Assembly: GCA_026225945.1 (NCBI GenBank) | Contig: JAMJFZ010000239.1 | Span: 25,197,501 to 25,261,500 of the forward strand | Reading direction: 5' to 3' | Source of the DNA: Cricetomys ansorgei | Lineage: Eukaryota; Chordata; Mammalia; Rodentia; Nesomyidae | Length of the DNA: 64,000 nt | In this document: piece by piece, positions 44,480 to 55,761 of the stretch | How positions within the stretch are numbered: the stretch's first letter is position 1 | Layout: each line of letters starts with the position of its first letter | The notes under the pieces: generated by a model | Seen by the model: only the letters and a program-made list of their open reading frames with translations | Told to the model about the DNA's origin: nothing | The model's database searches: none | Translations under genes and position numbers: made by a program

Positions 44480-47400
44480 TGACTCACACACATTGATAAT
44501 GGGAGACTTCAGTATCCCATTTCACCAACTGATAGGTTATCCAGACAAAAACTAAACAGAGAAAATGCTAAAGGAAACAGATGTTATAAAACAAATAGAC
44601 CTAAGAGATATCTAGAGAACATTTCACCCACACATAGAATAATATGCCTTCTTCTCACCACCTCATGGAACTTTCCCCAAAATTGACCACACACTTGGAC
44701 ACAAAGCAAGCCTCAATATATAAAAGAAAATCGAAATAACCCCGCCACAGATTAAATCTGCATTTCAACAACAACAGTGACAACAGAAGGCCCACAAATT
44801 CATGGAAATTGAACAACTATCCATTGAATGATGACTAGGTCAGGACAGAAATAAAGAAAGAAATTAAGACTTTCTAGAATTCAATGAAAATGAATCGACA
44901 ACATATCCAAACTTATGGGGCACAATGAAAGCTGTGCTAAAGGGAAAATTTATAGCACTAAGCACTAAATGCTATGAATTTCTCCCCAAAAAAATGAATG
45001 GAGAGATCATATACTAGCAAATTAACAGCATGTTTGAAAGTCCTAGAACAAAAAAAAAAAAAAAAAAAATCAAGCACACCCAAGAGAAGTAGACAGCAAG
45101 AAATAATCAAACTGAGGGCTGAAGTCAAAAAATAGAAACAAAGAGAATAATACAATCAATGAAACAAAGAGAAAATCAACAAGATAGACAAATCCTTATC
45201 TAAACTAATTAAAAGACTGATAGAGAATATCCAAATCAATAAAATCAGAAACTAAAATGAGGATATAACCTCAGATACCAGGGAAACTCAAAGAATCATT
45301 AGGTCATACTTTAAAAACCTGTACTCCACAAAATTGGAAAATCTAAAAGAAATGGATAATTTTCTTGGAAATACCACCTACAAATGTTAAATCGAGATCA
45401 GATAAACAATTTAAACAAACCTATATACCCAAGGAAATAGAAGAGGTCATTAAAAGCCTCCCAATCAAAAAAAAAAAAAAAAGAAAGAAAGAAAAAGAAA
45501 AATATCTCAGAGCCAGATGATGATTTTAGTGAAGAATTCTACCAGACATTCAAAGAAGAGTTAACACCAATACTCCTCAAATTATCCCACAAAATAGAAG
45601 CAGAAGGAACACTGCCAAACTCATTCTATGAGGTCACAGTCACTCTGATACCAAACCAAGCAAAGATTCAACAAAGAAAGATATTTACAGACCAATTTCC
45701 CTCATGAACATATATGCAAAAATACTCAATAAAATACTCACAAACCACATCCAAGAACATATCAAAAAAATCATCCACCATGATCAAGTAGGCTTCATCG
45801 CAGACATGGAGGGATGGTTCAACATACAAAAATCAGTCAATGTAATCTACTATATAATCAAACCAAAAGAAAAGGAACACACGATCATTTCACTAGATGC
45901 CATGAAAGCTTTTGACAAAATCCAACACCCTTTCATGATAAAAGTCTTAGAGAGACTAGGGATACACAGGAAATACCTAAACATAATAAAGACAACTTAC
46001 AGCAAGTCTACTGCCAACATTAAATTAAATAGAGAGAAACTCAAAGCAATTCCACTAAAATCAGGAACAAGGCAGGATTGCCCTCTCTCTCTCCATACCT
46101 ATTTAATATAGTACTTGAAGTTTTAGCCAGAGCAATAAGACAACAGGAGATCAAGGCGATACAAATTGGAAAGGAAGAAGTCAAAGCATTCTTATTTACA
46201 GATGACATGATAGTAGTGAATATAAGCAGCCAAAAAAAAATCTACCATGGAACTCCTACACCTGATAAACAACTTCAGTGAAGTATCTGGCTACAAGATC
46301 AATTCAAAAATATCAGTAGTCATCCTATATACAAAAGACAAATGGACTGAGAAAGAAATCAGGGAAGCAAACCCTTCACAATAGCCACAAACAACATAAA
46401 CATTGGAGTGATTCTAACCAAACAAGTGAAAGATTTATTTCACAAAAACTTTAAGTCTTTGAATAAAGATTTCTCATGCTCCTGGATCAGTAGGATTAAC
46501 ATAGTAAAAATGGCCATCTTACAAAAAACAATCTACAGATTCAACGCAATCCCTATCAAAATCCCAAAACAATTCTTAATAGACCTTGCAAAGACAATTT
46601 TATATTAAAAAAAATCAAAAACCCAAGTAGCTAAAATAATACTGAAAAATAAAAGAACTACCAGAAGTATCACCATTCCTGATCTCAAGTTTTACTACAG
46701 AGTTATAGTAACAAAAACCACATGGTATTGGCAATAGAAATAGATTCAGATATAAATACACACACTTATGGACACCTGATCTTTGATAAAGAAACTAGAA
46801 ATACACACTGAAAAAAAGACAGCATCTTCACCAAATGATGTTGGTCAAACTTGGTGTCTGCATGTAGAAGAATGAAAATAGACCCATATTTGTCACCCTA
46901 CACAAAACTGAACCTGATAGAAGAGAAAGTGAGGATTAGTCTTGAATGTATTGGCACAGAAAATAACTTCCTGAACAGAACACTAATAGCTCAGGCACTA
47001 AGATCAACAATTAACAAATGGGATCTCATGAAATTGAAAAGCTTCTGTAAGGCAAAAGGCATGGTCAATAAGACAAAACAGCAGCCCACAGAATGGGAAA
47101 AGATTTTGACCAACTCTACTTCTAATAGAGGGCTAATATCCAAAATATATAAAGAACTCAAGAATCTAGACATCAACAAACAAAATAATCAAATTTTTAA
47201 AATGGGGTACAGATCTAAATAAAGAATTCTCAAAAGAAGAATCTTGAACCTCTGAGAAACACTTAAAGAAATGTTTGACATCCTTAGCCATCAGGGAAAT
47301 GCAAATCAAAACTACTCTAAGATTTCATCTTACACCTGTGGGAATGGCTAAGATCAATAACACAAATGACAGCTCATGCTGGGGATGCTGTGGAGCAAGA

Positions 47401-47800
47401 GAAACACTCCTTCATTGCTGGTGCAAACTTGTACAGTCATTATGGAAATCAGTATGGCAATTCCTCAGGAAATTGGAACCTGACATACCTCAAGACCCAG
47501 CCATTCCACTCCGAATCCAAAGGCGGTTCCATCCTACCAGAAGAACACTTGCTCAACTATGATTACAGTAGCTTTAGCCAGAAATTGAAAACAACCTAGA
47601 TGCCAGTCAACTGAGGAATGGATAAAGTGTGGTACATTTATACAATGCAGTACTACTCATCTATTTAAAAAATGACTACATGAATGTTGCAGGCAAATGG
47701 ATGGAACTATAAAAAAATCATTATGAGTGAGATAACCCAGTCCCAGAAAGACAAGTTCAACATGTACTCATTTATATGTGGTTGTTAACTGTTAACGCGA
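44480..47800 (+). pseudogene. L1 ORF2 pseudogene (endonuclease/reverse transcriptase)
   Basis: L1 ORF2p nicks target DNA and reverse transcribes L1 RNA at the nick. Here only the C-terminal part of the APE-type endonuclease remains, starting at a MGDF motif (44500), so roughly 130 N-terminal residues are gone. The reverse transcriptase is recognisable at 45704-46281: [17 protein letters not shown], then [11 protein letters not shown], then a frame change and FLFTDDM, where L1s normally have FADDM. The C-terminal region follows in other frames (46851-47222, 47275-47562), including a CCHC-like CWGCCGARETLLHCW segment. Frames 2, 1, 3 and 1 are used in turn, so it is dead. Confidence 0.88.
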
Positions 47801-48930
47801 AGGATGAAGGTGCTCCAATCCACAGACCCAGAGAACCAATCAACAAGAAAGGGCCTAGGTGGGGACACAGGGATCTCCCTTATGAAGGGGAAATGGAACA
47901 AATAATGCTGGTGGGCTGGGAGAGGATAGGAATGGGAAGAGAAGAGACCAGGTATGGAGAGAGGGATGGAGGGAAAAAATATATGGAGAGACAACCAGAA
48001 TCGGAGGACATTAAGAAAGAGATCTGGAGACTGAGGGCAAGGGAAACTCACTGGAGTCTAAGATGCAGACCTTGGTGAGGACCTCTAGCAATGGGGAATG
48101 TGGAGCCTGAACAAGCCATTTCTTGTAACCAGCAAGGCTTCCTGTGGAGGAACTGGGACACCACCCCAGCCATAAAACCTTCCACCTATTACCCATCCTC
48201 CCAACAGAACCCACTGGGACAATGGAAGGGCAGAACTCCATGCCAAAAGAGAGAACCTATGCCTGATTCTGCAGGATCAGGAACTAGAGACTGGATAGCC
48301 AGGAGACGATTTCTAATGATATCTTGCTCTACTCACAGATAGTTACTTAGTCCGGTCTTCATCAGTGAGGCTTTTTCCTGCAGCTGATGGGAATAGATGC
48401 AGAGGCCCAGAGCCAAACATCATGCAGAGCTCCAGAAAACTCGTAGAAGAAGGGAAGGAGAGATTTCCGGGCGGGGGTATATGTGTCAGAGACATCAGGA
48501 GAACAAGCCCCACAGAGTCAACTGACCAGCACTTTTGGAATCCCTTAGAGCCTGAAGCAGCCAAGAACCTGCAGGGTCTTCTAGATATGTCATGTGGCTG
48601 TCTGACTTGATGTTCTTGTAGAGAACCTACAGGTTAGATTGTATGTGTGGGTTCTCTGACCCATGTTCTCCTGCTGGGTTGCCTATTTCACCCTCTCTGT
48701 AGTGACTAGTGCCGAGCTTGGTCCCATCTCTTTTGCCCTGTTTGAACAGCAACCCTGGGAGGACTGCTCTCTTTTATGGCAAGAAGTGGGAGTGTGGATG
48801 AGTGCACAGGGTAGGGAGGGTATATAATAGGAAAGGGAAGTTGAGGGGAGCTGGGAGGAATGGAGGAAGGTTAGGAGGAGTGTTGATATGTATTATACGA
48901 GAGAAGAAAAATAAAAGAAAGAAAAAAAAA
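47801..48930 (+). other. L1 3'UTR and A-rich tail
   Basis: Purine-rich 3'UTR with the TCTTGCTCTACTCACAGAT..CCTGCAGCTGATGGGAATAGATGCAGAGGCC block shared with 36550-37199. A G-rich stretch (GGGAAGTTGAGGGGAGCTGGGAGG) precedes the AAGAAAAATAAAAGAAAGAAAAAAAAAG tail. Frames of up to 100 codons here are incidental. Confidence 0.75.
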
Positions 48931-50429
48931 GTAACTTAGTGGGAGAGCGTTTGGCTAACATGTACAACATTTTGGCTTCCATCTTCAGCTCTAGGAGAAG
49001 ACAAGCAAATGTTATAATGGGAAGCTTTGACCATTTACTTAGGAGACTCATGTCTATAACAATGGTATCTCTTGTTATCTGACATATAGCTGGTTTGTTG
49101 AAATATTTTTAAAAAAACTAAAACACAATTTTAAAATTGAATGATTTTTCTCTTGAAAAGAAGAGCAAGATTAACAGGCTACAATCTGAAGTGTCTTAAA
49201 TTTTTAATGTTATAAGATTCAGTGTACAAGAACAACCAGGTACACATGGGATTTTCCATTCTCATTGATTTTTAGACTTCAGTAAAATTATATTTGGAGT
49301 GATAACCACTTGAGTCTTGCACTTCTGCTTGAGCAATCTTGGAGACTAGTCTTAAAAGAAACTGAAGGTAGGTGCTGAAGAGCCTGATGCCTCTGCACAC
49401 TGCTGATGTAAGCAGATCAGAACTATGTATCTTGAAATTCTTTTCTTGTGTAGTTCCAGCTGAGGTTTGCCAAGGAGGGGTGGGGGGACGAGTACTAGAA
49501 AGTAACAAAGATGTGCTGCCTCATTCCTTCTCATCTCTCCACCCCTTCCCTTTCTCACTCCTTCCTTTTTCTTGCCTCTGTTTGCCTTTCTTCCCGTGTT
49601 TCTTTTAATCCTGTATCGGAAGTCAGCGCAATGTGCCTTACTGCCCATCTACTGCAAAGTCACCCTTCAGGAAGAGTGACAGCAGAGGCCCCGCCCTTCC
49701 AGCTTCCACTGGCACTTCTGCCTCGATAACCTGAACCTAGCATGGGTACAGATATTTGGCAAAGAGTATCAGGTGTATTTGAAAATTTCCCCTAAAATCA
49801 GAATTAGAGATAATAAGGCAGACTCGATTTCCACCTTCTTGTTTGGGGCCACTTACTCTCATTCGAACACTACCCTGGCTGACTGATGAGGACTCCAAGG
49901 ACAACACCAGTCTCAAGGTTTGGGGGCAGACATCTCTACTACGGCCCTTAATTACATAAGATCTTGTCCCTTTAACAAGTCCTCAGTTCTATGTCAGTCA
50001 AGATTTTCTTGACACTAACGGTTTGCATTCCATCTTGAAATTCAAAATGAGCCAGCTTGTATGATCTCCACTTCTTTTCCTTCTTCTGTTAGTAAAACCA
50101 TTATTTAAATGAAATCTTAATTGCAGTGCTAAATGGCATATTTCTCTTAATCCGTAAAAAAAAGGTCATATGCTATAATGTCCTTTTGAAACACACACAT
50201 GTGTCTTTGGCCCTACCATCCTGCACATGTACAGCCTTTCTGAAATGCACATACATACAAACTAAAACTCAGTTGAAAACCTCAACCTGTTTTCCATAGA
50301 GAAATGTCAGTGCGTTGATATAAAATCTAGCATACAGCACTGACCGCTGCACTTGTGTGAGGTTCCACAAGCACATATTGTAGATTCAAACAGCCTGCTG
50401 ATAACCCTCAACCCTCTTCATACTTCCTG
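48931..50429. other. Unique DNA
   Basis: No repeat recognised with confidence. Overlapping frames at 49352-49729 on both strands reflect CT-rich composition and have no domain. Confidence 0.45.
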
Positions 50430-50565
50430 TGAGCCCTGAGCACTTAGCTCTCTCCATCTCTTCAATTGTAAAATGGGACTAAGAAGAATCCCTAAGCTAT
50501 AACTTACCGTGAATTATTAATATAAATCTCTTAGAGCACTCCTTGGCCCAGAGACAAGACCTTAG
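50430..50565 (+). mobile_element. MIR SINE
   Basis: CTCCATCTCTTCAATTGTAAAATGGGACTAAGAAGAATCCC is the MIR core, followed by AGAGCACTCCTTGGCCC. Confidence 0.6.
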
Positions 50566-51234
50566 AAGCATCAATTAATTTATTAAGATATGTTTCAAAT
50601 TCAGAAAGCAACCAGTGAGCAACAGGTCCAAGTTCTTTGTATCCAACATATTATCATTATAATAAACATCTCTCACATTCATTTTCTCACATACAAACTT
50701 CAAGCATATCCCAATCTCACTATGGATTGCTACCATGTGCTACACTTACATTTCTTTTCTGTTTGACTTTATTAGCATGCTGGTCACATACCTCTTCCCT
50801 CTAGGGAATCATACAGACTGTTTGACTTAGGCTCGGGAGCCTAAAACAATTATACTGGTAATTCTGGAGAGAGCTACAAAGTATTATTCAAATCAATCAG
50901 TTTCTACCCCTGGAGCTACAATAAATCCCTCAAATTGCACAGTGCTTTACAGTGGAGGAGCAATTGAGTAGATGTGGGGGAGACTAGCCCAATCCCCACT
51001 ATGTTACCACACACTCGGGAGCTAATACTGCAGGGAATCTTTTTCTGAGGATGGACCTTTATCGGTACGGATTACATATTTTGAACAAGCGTTCTAATAC
51101 CATGCAAGTCCCCATTCTCATACGGCTTATAATTCCTTAAATTGATTTCCTAACTGCTTAATCATAGCGTGCATATGAGCAATAGCACACAAGGTATAGA
51201 CTTAAAATGAAAACTTGCCTTTGTTTCTCTTAAC
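50566..51234. other. Unique DNA
   Basis: Nothing recognised. Confidence 0.45.
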
Positions 51235-51400
51235 TTTGTGAGCACAGATGAGGTTGTTGTCTACCACAATGAACCTCAGTTTTTCCTCTTGAAAAAATAA
51301 GGTTAACAGCAATTTATATAAAACCGGAAAGAAATAAGATGAACTATAGAAAATATGCAAAAGAACTTGGTATATATTAAGCACAGTTGTTGCTTAAAAA
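51235..51400 (+). mobile_element. MIR SINE
   Basis: AACCTCAGTTTTTCCTCTTGAAAAAATAAGG and GAACTTGGTATATATTAAGCACAGTTGTTGC follow the MIR order. Confidence 0.5.
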
Positions 51401-51407
51401 CTGCCTT

Positions 51408-51630
51408 GTGGAGCAGGAGAGATGGCTCCATGGTTAAGAGCACTTGATGATCTTCCAGAAGACAGGAGTTCAATTCCCAGCACTCACACTGGACAGCTCA
51501 AACTTCTTGTAACTGCATGTCCAGAAAATACAATGATTCCTTTTGGCTTTCTTAAGCATTAGCACATGTGTGGCAGGCGCATACATAGGCTCACACACAT
51601 ATACATAAATTAAAAACAAATCTTTAAAAT
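51408..51630 (+). mobile_element. B3/B2-type SINE
   Basis: GAGCAGGAGAGATGGCTCCATGGTTAAGAGCACTTGATG head with A box, CAGGAGTTCAATTCCCAGCAC B box, and a 3' part ending AAATTAAAAACAAATC. Confidence 0.85.
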
Positions 51631-51852
51631 GCCAGCCTTGTATAATATGGCAAACTAATTGCTCATTGGCCCAAATGACCACATACAGTGTCGACTGCAT
51701 GGGGTACTAGAACTCTAACACTGAAACAAGGAATCTAACCACAGGTTGTAAAGGGCCATCAGCTGTCAAAGATGGAAGTGTTTTCTAGTGGCAGAGTGCT
51801 CTTCACCTGTCCTGAGAGCACGCTAATGAAATATCTGACTGTTCACACCAAG

Positions 51853-52462
51853 AAAAAGGAGAAGGAGGAGGAGGAGGAGGAGGGGGAGGATGGGGAGGGG
51901 GAGGAGGAGGAGGGGGAGGGGGAGAAGGAGGAGGAGGAGGACGGGGAGGGGGAGGAGGAGGAGGGAGAAGGGGAGGAGGAGGACGGGGAAGGGGAGGAGG
52001 GGGAGGAGGAGGAGGGGGAGAAGGAGGAGGAGGAGGGGGAGAAGGAGGAGGAGGAGGGGGAGGGGGAGGAGGAGGAGGGGGAAGGGGAGGAGGAGGACGG
52101 GGAAGGGGAGGAGGGGGAGGAGGAGGGGGGGAGAAGGAGGAGGAGGAGGGGGAGAAGGAGGAGGAGGAGGGGGAGGGGGAGGAGGAGGAGGGGGAAGGGG
52201 AGGAGGAGGGGGGGGGAGGGGGGGAGGAGGGGGAGGGGGAGGAGGAGGACGGGGAGGGGGAGGAGGAGGGGGAAGGGGAGGAGGAGGAGGAGGGGGAGGA
52301 GGAGGGGGAAGGGGGGGAGAGGAGGAGGAGGAGGAGGACGAGGAAGGGGAGGAGGAGGAGGGGGGGGGGGGGGAGGAGGAGGAGGGGGGAGGAGGAGGAG
52401 GGGGAGAAGGAGGAGGAGGAGGAGGGGAGGGGGAGGAGGAGGGGGAGGGGGAGGAGGAGGAG
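51853..52462 (+). repeat. 600-bp (GGA/GGGGA)n purine tract with 114-bp higher-order units
   Basis: About 610 bases almost entirely G and A on the plus strand, broken only by isolated C (GACGGGG) and one T. Two tandem 113-114-bp units lie at 51967-52080 and 52081-52193, each starting GAAGGGGAGGAGGAGGACGG. A third degenerate unit starts at 52194. Long open frames on both strands (up to 239 codons, poly-Glu/Gly/Arg or poly-Pro/Leu/Ser) are composition artefacts. Confidence 0.97.
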
Positions 52463-53339
52463 AATTCTCCAATGCTAACATTGGAGAATAATTCCCTTTG
52501 CTAACATAATCTCTGTTTATCTCTTACTTAGCCTGAAAATGTTTCCAAGTTGGAACCAAAAAGAAAAATTATCTATCCTATTTTTAACACTAATATTTTA
52601 GAAAAACAGACCTTGGGAAATGATTGCACGTTAAGCTGTCTTGGAAAACAAGTCAAGGAATGAATTAGCTGAATGGAAGCTATTTTTAGAACCATTAACA
52701 ATCTGCATGACCCCCAACCTTTCCCCAATGAATCTTCCAATTTGCCACATGCTATTTTATACTTTTGTTAAAATCTCTTTATGCATCCACATTACTTATT
52801 CACAGCCAGGAGATCAGAGCCCTAAAACAGAATCACATTAAATGCCGCAGACAGAACGTGGCAAGGCTGTAAAATTACCCATCCATAGTTATGGAGCTGT
52901 TATTAACCCTGTGGCAACAGGCCAATTTAGAGAAGTTATTTAAAGTTGTCACTCAGGGAGTGTTAACACTCTGTGGTCCCATGTTTTCCACATCAATTAC
53001 ACTTGATTTATACATTTTCACTTCTGTAATGCCCAACATTTGGCCATTGATAGTTCAGCCTTTTGTAGTTATATTTAAACCGAAATAGTACTTTATATTT
53101 TGGCAGTAAATGCATGGAGTACTTTTATGTTCTTGTGTTGAATTTTACATTGTTCCTCAATAGCTATATTCTCTAGAAATTACCTTCAATGACCTCAGCT
53201 TCTTCTTCTATAAGCTTGATTAGGTTAAGAAAAGAAAGAAGCATTCTCTGTAGGGATTAGAGAGAAGAGGTGGAGAGGGAAAGCATGAACTATTTCTATA
53301 TATTCTGTCAACATACTTATTATAATATATTCAAATATA
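52463..53339. other. Unique DNA, possible conserved element
   Basis: High-complexity sequence with no simple repeats and no recognised transposon. 52640-53100 has a CNE-like texture. No coding evidence. Confidence 0.35.
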
Positions 53340-53580
53340 TTCAAGAGATGGTAAAATGTCTTAGCAGGTTTGCCACACAAGCTTGACAACCTGAATTCCA
53401 TCTACAGAGGCCTCAGCAGAAGACAACGACTGAGTCCTGACATTGTTCTCTGATCTCCATGTGTGAACTCCATGATATACTCATACATGGGCGTATGCGC
53501 ACACACACACACATGAACACATGAACACATGCACATGTATACACACAAATACACACACACAAAGAAAATTAGAATGTTAA
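53340..53580 (+). mobile_element. B3-like SINE with CA-rich end
   Basis: GTCTTAGCAGGTTTGCCACACAAGCTTGACAACCTGAATTCCATC is the tRNA-like head. TTCTCTGATCTCCATGTGTGAACTCCATG and imperfect CA repeats follow. Confidence 0.65.
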
Positions 53581-54487
53581 CACAACAAATGTTAAAACAA
53601 CATAATATCTTTATATATTTCTTAAGATTACTTTGCGTCATAAGATAATTGGATAAATTTCTGTAGAAAAAAAGTTCAAAAAGGTAAAGAATGTTATGTA
53701 TATATTCAATGTATATACTCTTTCACGACTGATTCATACTGTATCAAAATGAAAAGTAAAAAAAATAAGAAACACAAAGATGCAAGGAAATGATCACTAC
53801 TAATTAGTTTATATCATAAATAAGAACAACTCTTAAAATTCCTTTTATAATTTTTCTTGGTGTCATGGTAATTCTTACCAAAGTACAATATAATTTTAGA
53901 ATTTCGAAAACATAGTTAAATGGCATGATATTTATCATAAATATATTCCATATATTTATGTTTTTAAATCAAATAAATGTCACCCATTGAGTTATACTCA
54001 ATCATGAGTACAAAATACAAGTATGACTCGGGATTGTCTGAAGACGAGACAGGGTCAAACAGAGAGATGAAAGGAGAAAGGAGGACACACTAGGCTAGTG
54101 TTCCAGACCAGGTGCTGCAAGGTATGCTATGCAGGCCACATTTTCTAATCCTCAGACTTAAGGGGTAATTGTTTAGTCAACATAATATTACACACAAAAT
54201 AGAAGGAGAGTCAATCAATTTTAGAAGATCAAGCTGTGTTAGACTGTCCTTCAACAGAAAGAAAATAAAAGACTAGAAAATAAAGGATTTGCTGTGGACC
54301 AATGAAAGGAAAGGCTTTCTTGTTTCTAGATTCCTCGAATGGTTTTCCAAACATCCAATGAAACAAACTCCCTGTGACCAAAAATAATTTAGGGAAAGTA
54401 ATGGGAAACTATGCATCATCCTATAGATCACAAAGAATTTTCTAGTAAGACATCAGTAAAATTATACAACCTGTCAGTCTTTGTAAA
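53581..54487. other. Unique AT-rich DNA
   Basis: Nothing recognised. Confidence 0.45.
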
Positions 54488-54775
54488 GTTACTTGTATGT
54501 ATATGTTTTCAAGGCTGACGGTTTGGCATTAGGTAACAGTTGGTGTGCTTTTACCCCAGGAAGACGGTTTCTTCCACTCTCAACATTAGTTGGTAACTGT
54601 AATTTTTTATATAGGTCTGAGGCCTCCTGAGATTTCCCCCTGCCACATAAACATGTCAGTTGGTAATTCTTGCTCAGCTCATGTTTAGGCATTTAAGTCA
54701 GTGAGACACAGAACTTTATATAAGAGGCTTCTGACATTGCCAGAATTACTTTAATGTTCAGCTATCCTGTACACG
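54488..54775 (-). mobile_element. Retroposon, same family as 8150-9385, reverse copy
   Basis: The reverse complement contains ACACCAACTGTTACCTAATGCCAAACCGTCAGCC, which aligns with ACACCAACTACTTGTCCGGTGCCAAACAGTCAGCC at 32163-32197. The continuation (GAAACCGTCTTCCTGGGG) also fits. Only an internal part of the family is present. Confidence 0.6.
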
Positions 54776-54794
54776 TTCCCAGAATGTTTAGGTT

Positions 54795-54975
54795 ATATAT
54801 AGACCAATGGTTCTCAGTGAGGTACATTGAGAAGGTACCTTCTCACCACTGAAAGTTGGCATTTGGCTATATCTGAAGACACGGGGTATAGTAGTAGATG
54901 TCAAATGTTGATGTAGACTCACCAGATATAGACATGATTCAGGGCAGAGGACAGTTTGTTCTTTCATCTAATTAA
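54795..54975. mobile_element. Possible hAT-type MER DNA transposon remnant
   Basis: Starts CCAATGGTTCTCAGTG, like the terminal repeat of hAT-Charlie MER elements, and contains TTGGCATTTGGCTATATCTGAAGACAC, resembling a known internal block. Weak. Confidence 0.3.
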
Positions 54976-55079
54976 ATCACTGGTTCTAAGCCTGGAGCCT
55001 AGGAGCTTTAGAGCATTTTGTCCTCTTAATCTTTGAACTGGAAGGTTTCAGCCTTCATACAATCTAGAACATTTAAACT

Positions 55080-55251
55080 GCTAACCCAGACCTAGAAGTC
55101 TGCAGCCTTAGCCTTCCGAGACCTACTGCTAACTGAGCCACTCTGACTAGCTCCTTCTGAACTCTGACTCTTCTGGTCACTCTCTGTTCTGGGCTTCTTC
55201 TGTAGAGCACTGCTGTGTCTCTGTGTGTCTCTCTCTGAGCTCTCACTGCTC
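55080..55251. repeat. CTGACT-rich degenerate sequence left of the ERV LTR
   Basis: ACTGCTAACTGAGCCACTCTGACTAGC and TCTGAACTCTGACTCTTCTGG resemble the array right of the LTR, so the LTR probably landed within one repeat-bearing element. Confidence 0.5.
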
Positions 55252-55255
55252 CATC

Positions 55256-55757
55256 TGTTAGGCCAGACAGAAGGAGACCCCCGAGAAATCACCAGGACTT
55301 GAGATTGATGCAAAAGCAGGAGGTTTATTTCCAACGCACTGGGGTCCGCTCCCACAGATTCCTCAAGCGAGGCAGGTAGGAGTGACCATCAGCACACTTC
55401 GAGCATGCTTTATATATGCTTTTCAAAGGCAGAGCTCAGCAACAGAGTACCAGGCACATTCTATTAGCTACACAGTCATGTGGGTACAGACCCTCAAACT
55501 GATTGGTGCTGGCATGCAGCAAGGTTGTTGGCTCCTAGAAAATGCAAGCTCAGGGTTTTAGTCAGTGCTAGTGGGGGAAACTTCTAGCCCAAGACCATCA
55601 GTCAGCAGTCCATATCTTGTTCATGTCCCAGAAACTGTCTTTTTTATCTTAATTCCGGAAACTGTTCTGAGTTACCTTGCCCCTGACTTGGGCCTACAGA
55701 GTTTTGGTGCTCTTAGAAGCCTGACTAAAGTTTGGCTGTTTTGTTCTTGTCCTTACA
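55256..55757 (-). mobile_element. Solo LTR, class-I (gamma-like) endogenous retrovirus
   Basis: Termini TGTTAGG...CCTTACA are imperfect inverted repeats, and a perfect 4-bp target-site duplication CATC lies at 55252-55255 and 55758-55761. On the minus strand AATAAACCTCCTGCTTTTGC is followed by a U5-like part ending GGGGGTCTCCTTCTGTC, as in gammaretrovirus-type LTRs. The LTR is 502 bp with no internal region, so it probably arose by LTR-LTR recombination. It carries a potential promoter and poly(A) site reading leftwards. Confidence 0.8.
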
Positions 55758-55761
55758 CATC

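Larger units (their letters stand above)
43120..48930 (+). mobile_element. Nearly full-length L1 (LINE-1), degenerate
   Basis: In order, the element holds a short 5' leader, ORF1 (about 43340-44346), a CA array at the ORF1/ORF2 boundary, ORF2 (about 44480-47800), a 3'UTR and an A-rich tail near 48903-48930. Both ORFs are broken by many frameshifts and stops, so the copy cannot move by itself. The endonuclease N-terminus is missing. The family looks like an old rodent (Lx-like) L1 and not a young active one. A full L1 is usually 6-7 kb, so the 5' end may also be short. Confidence 0.92.

Noticed and set aside
45704..46281. Reverse transcriptase as a sign of a retron or a domesticated gene
   Set aside because: It lies in order within a decayed L1 with ORF1 upstream and a 3'UTR with A tail downstream, and needs frame changes.
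51772..52504. Frames of 239 codons (+), 212 codons (-) and 204 codons (+)
   Set aside because: They are translations of the purine tract in different frames (poly-Glu/Gly/Arg and poly-Pro/Leu/Ser). Open frames on both strands come from composition, not selection.
55256..55757. Complete provirus
   Set aside because: Only one LTR with target duplications directly on both sides; no gag, pol or env sequence is present.
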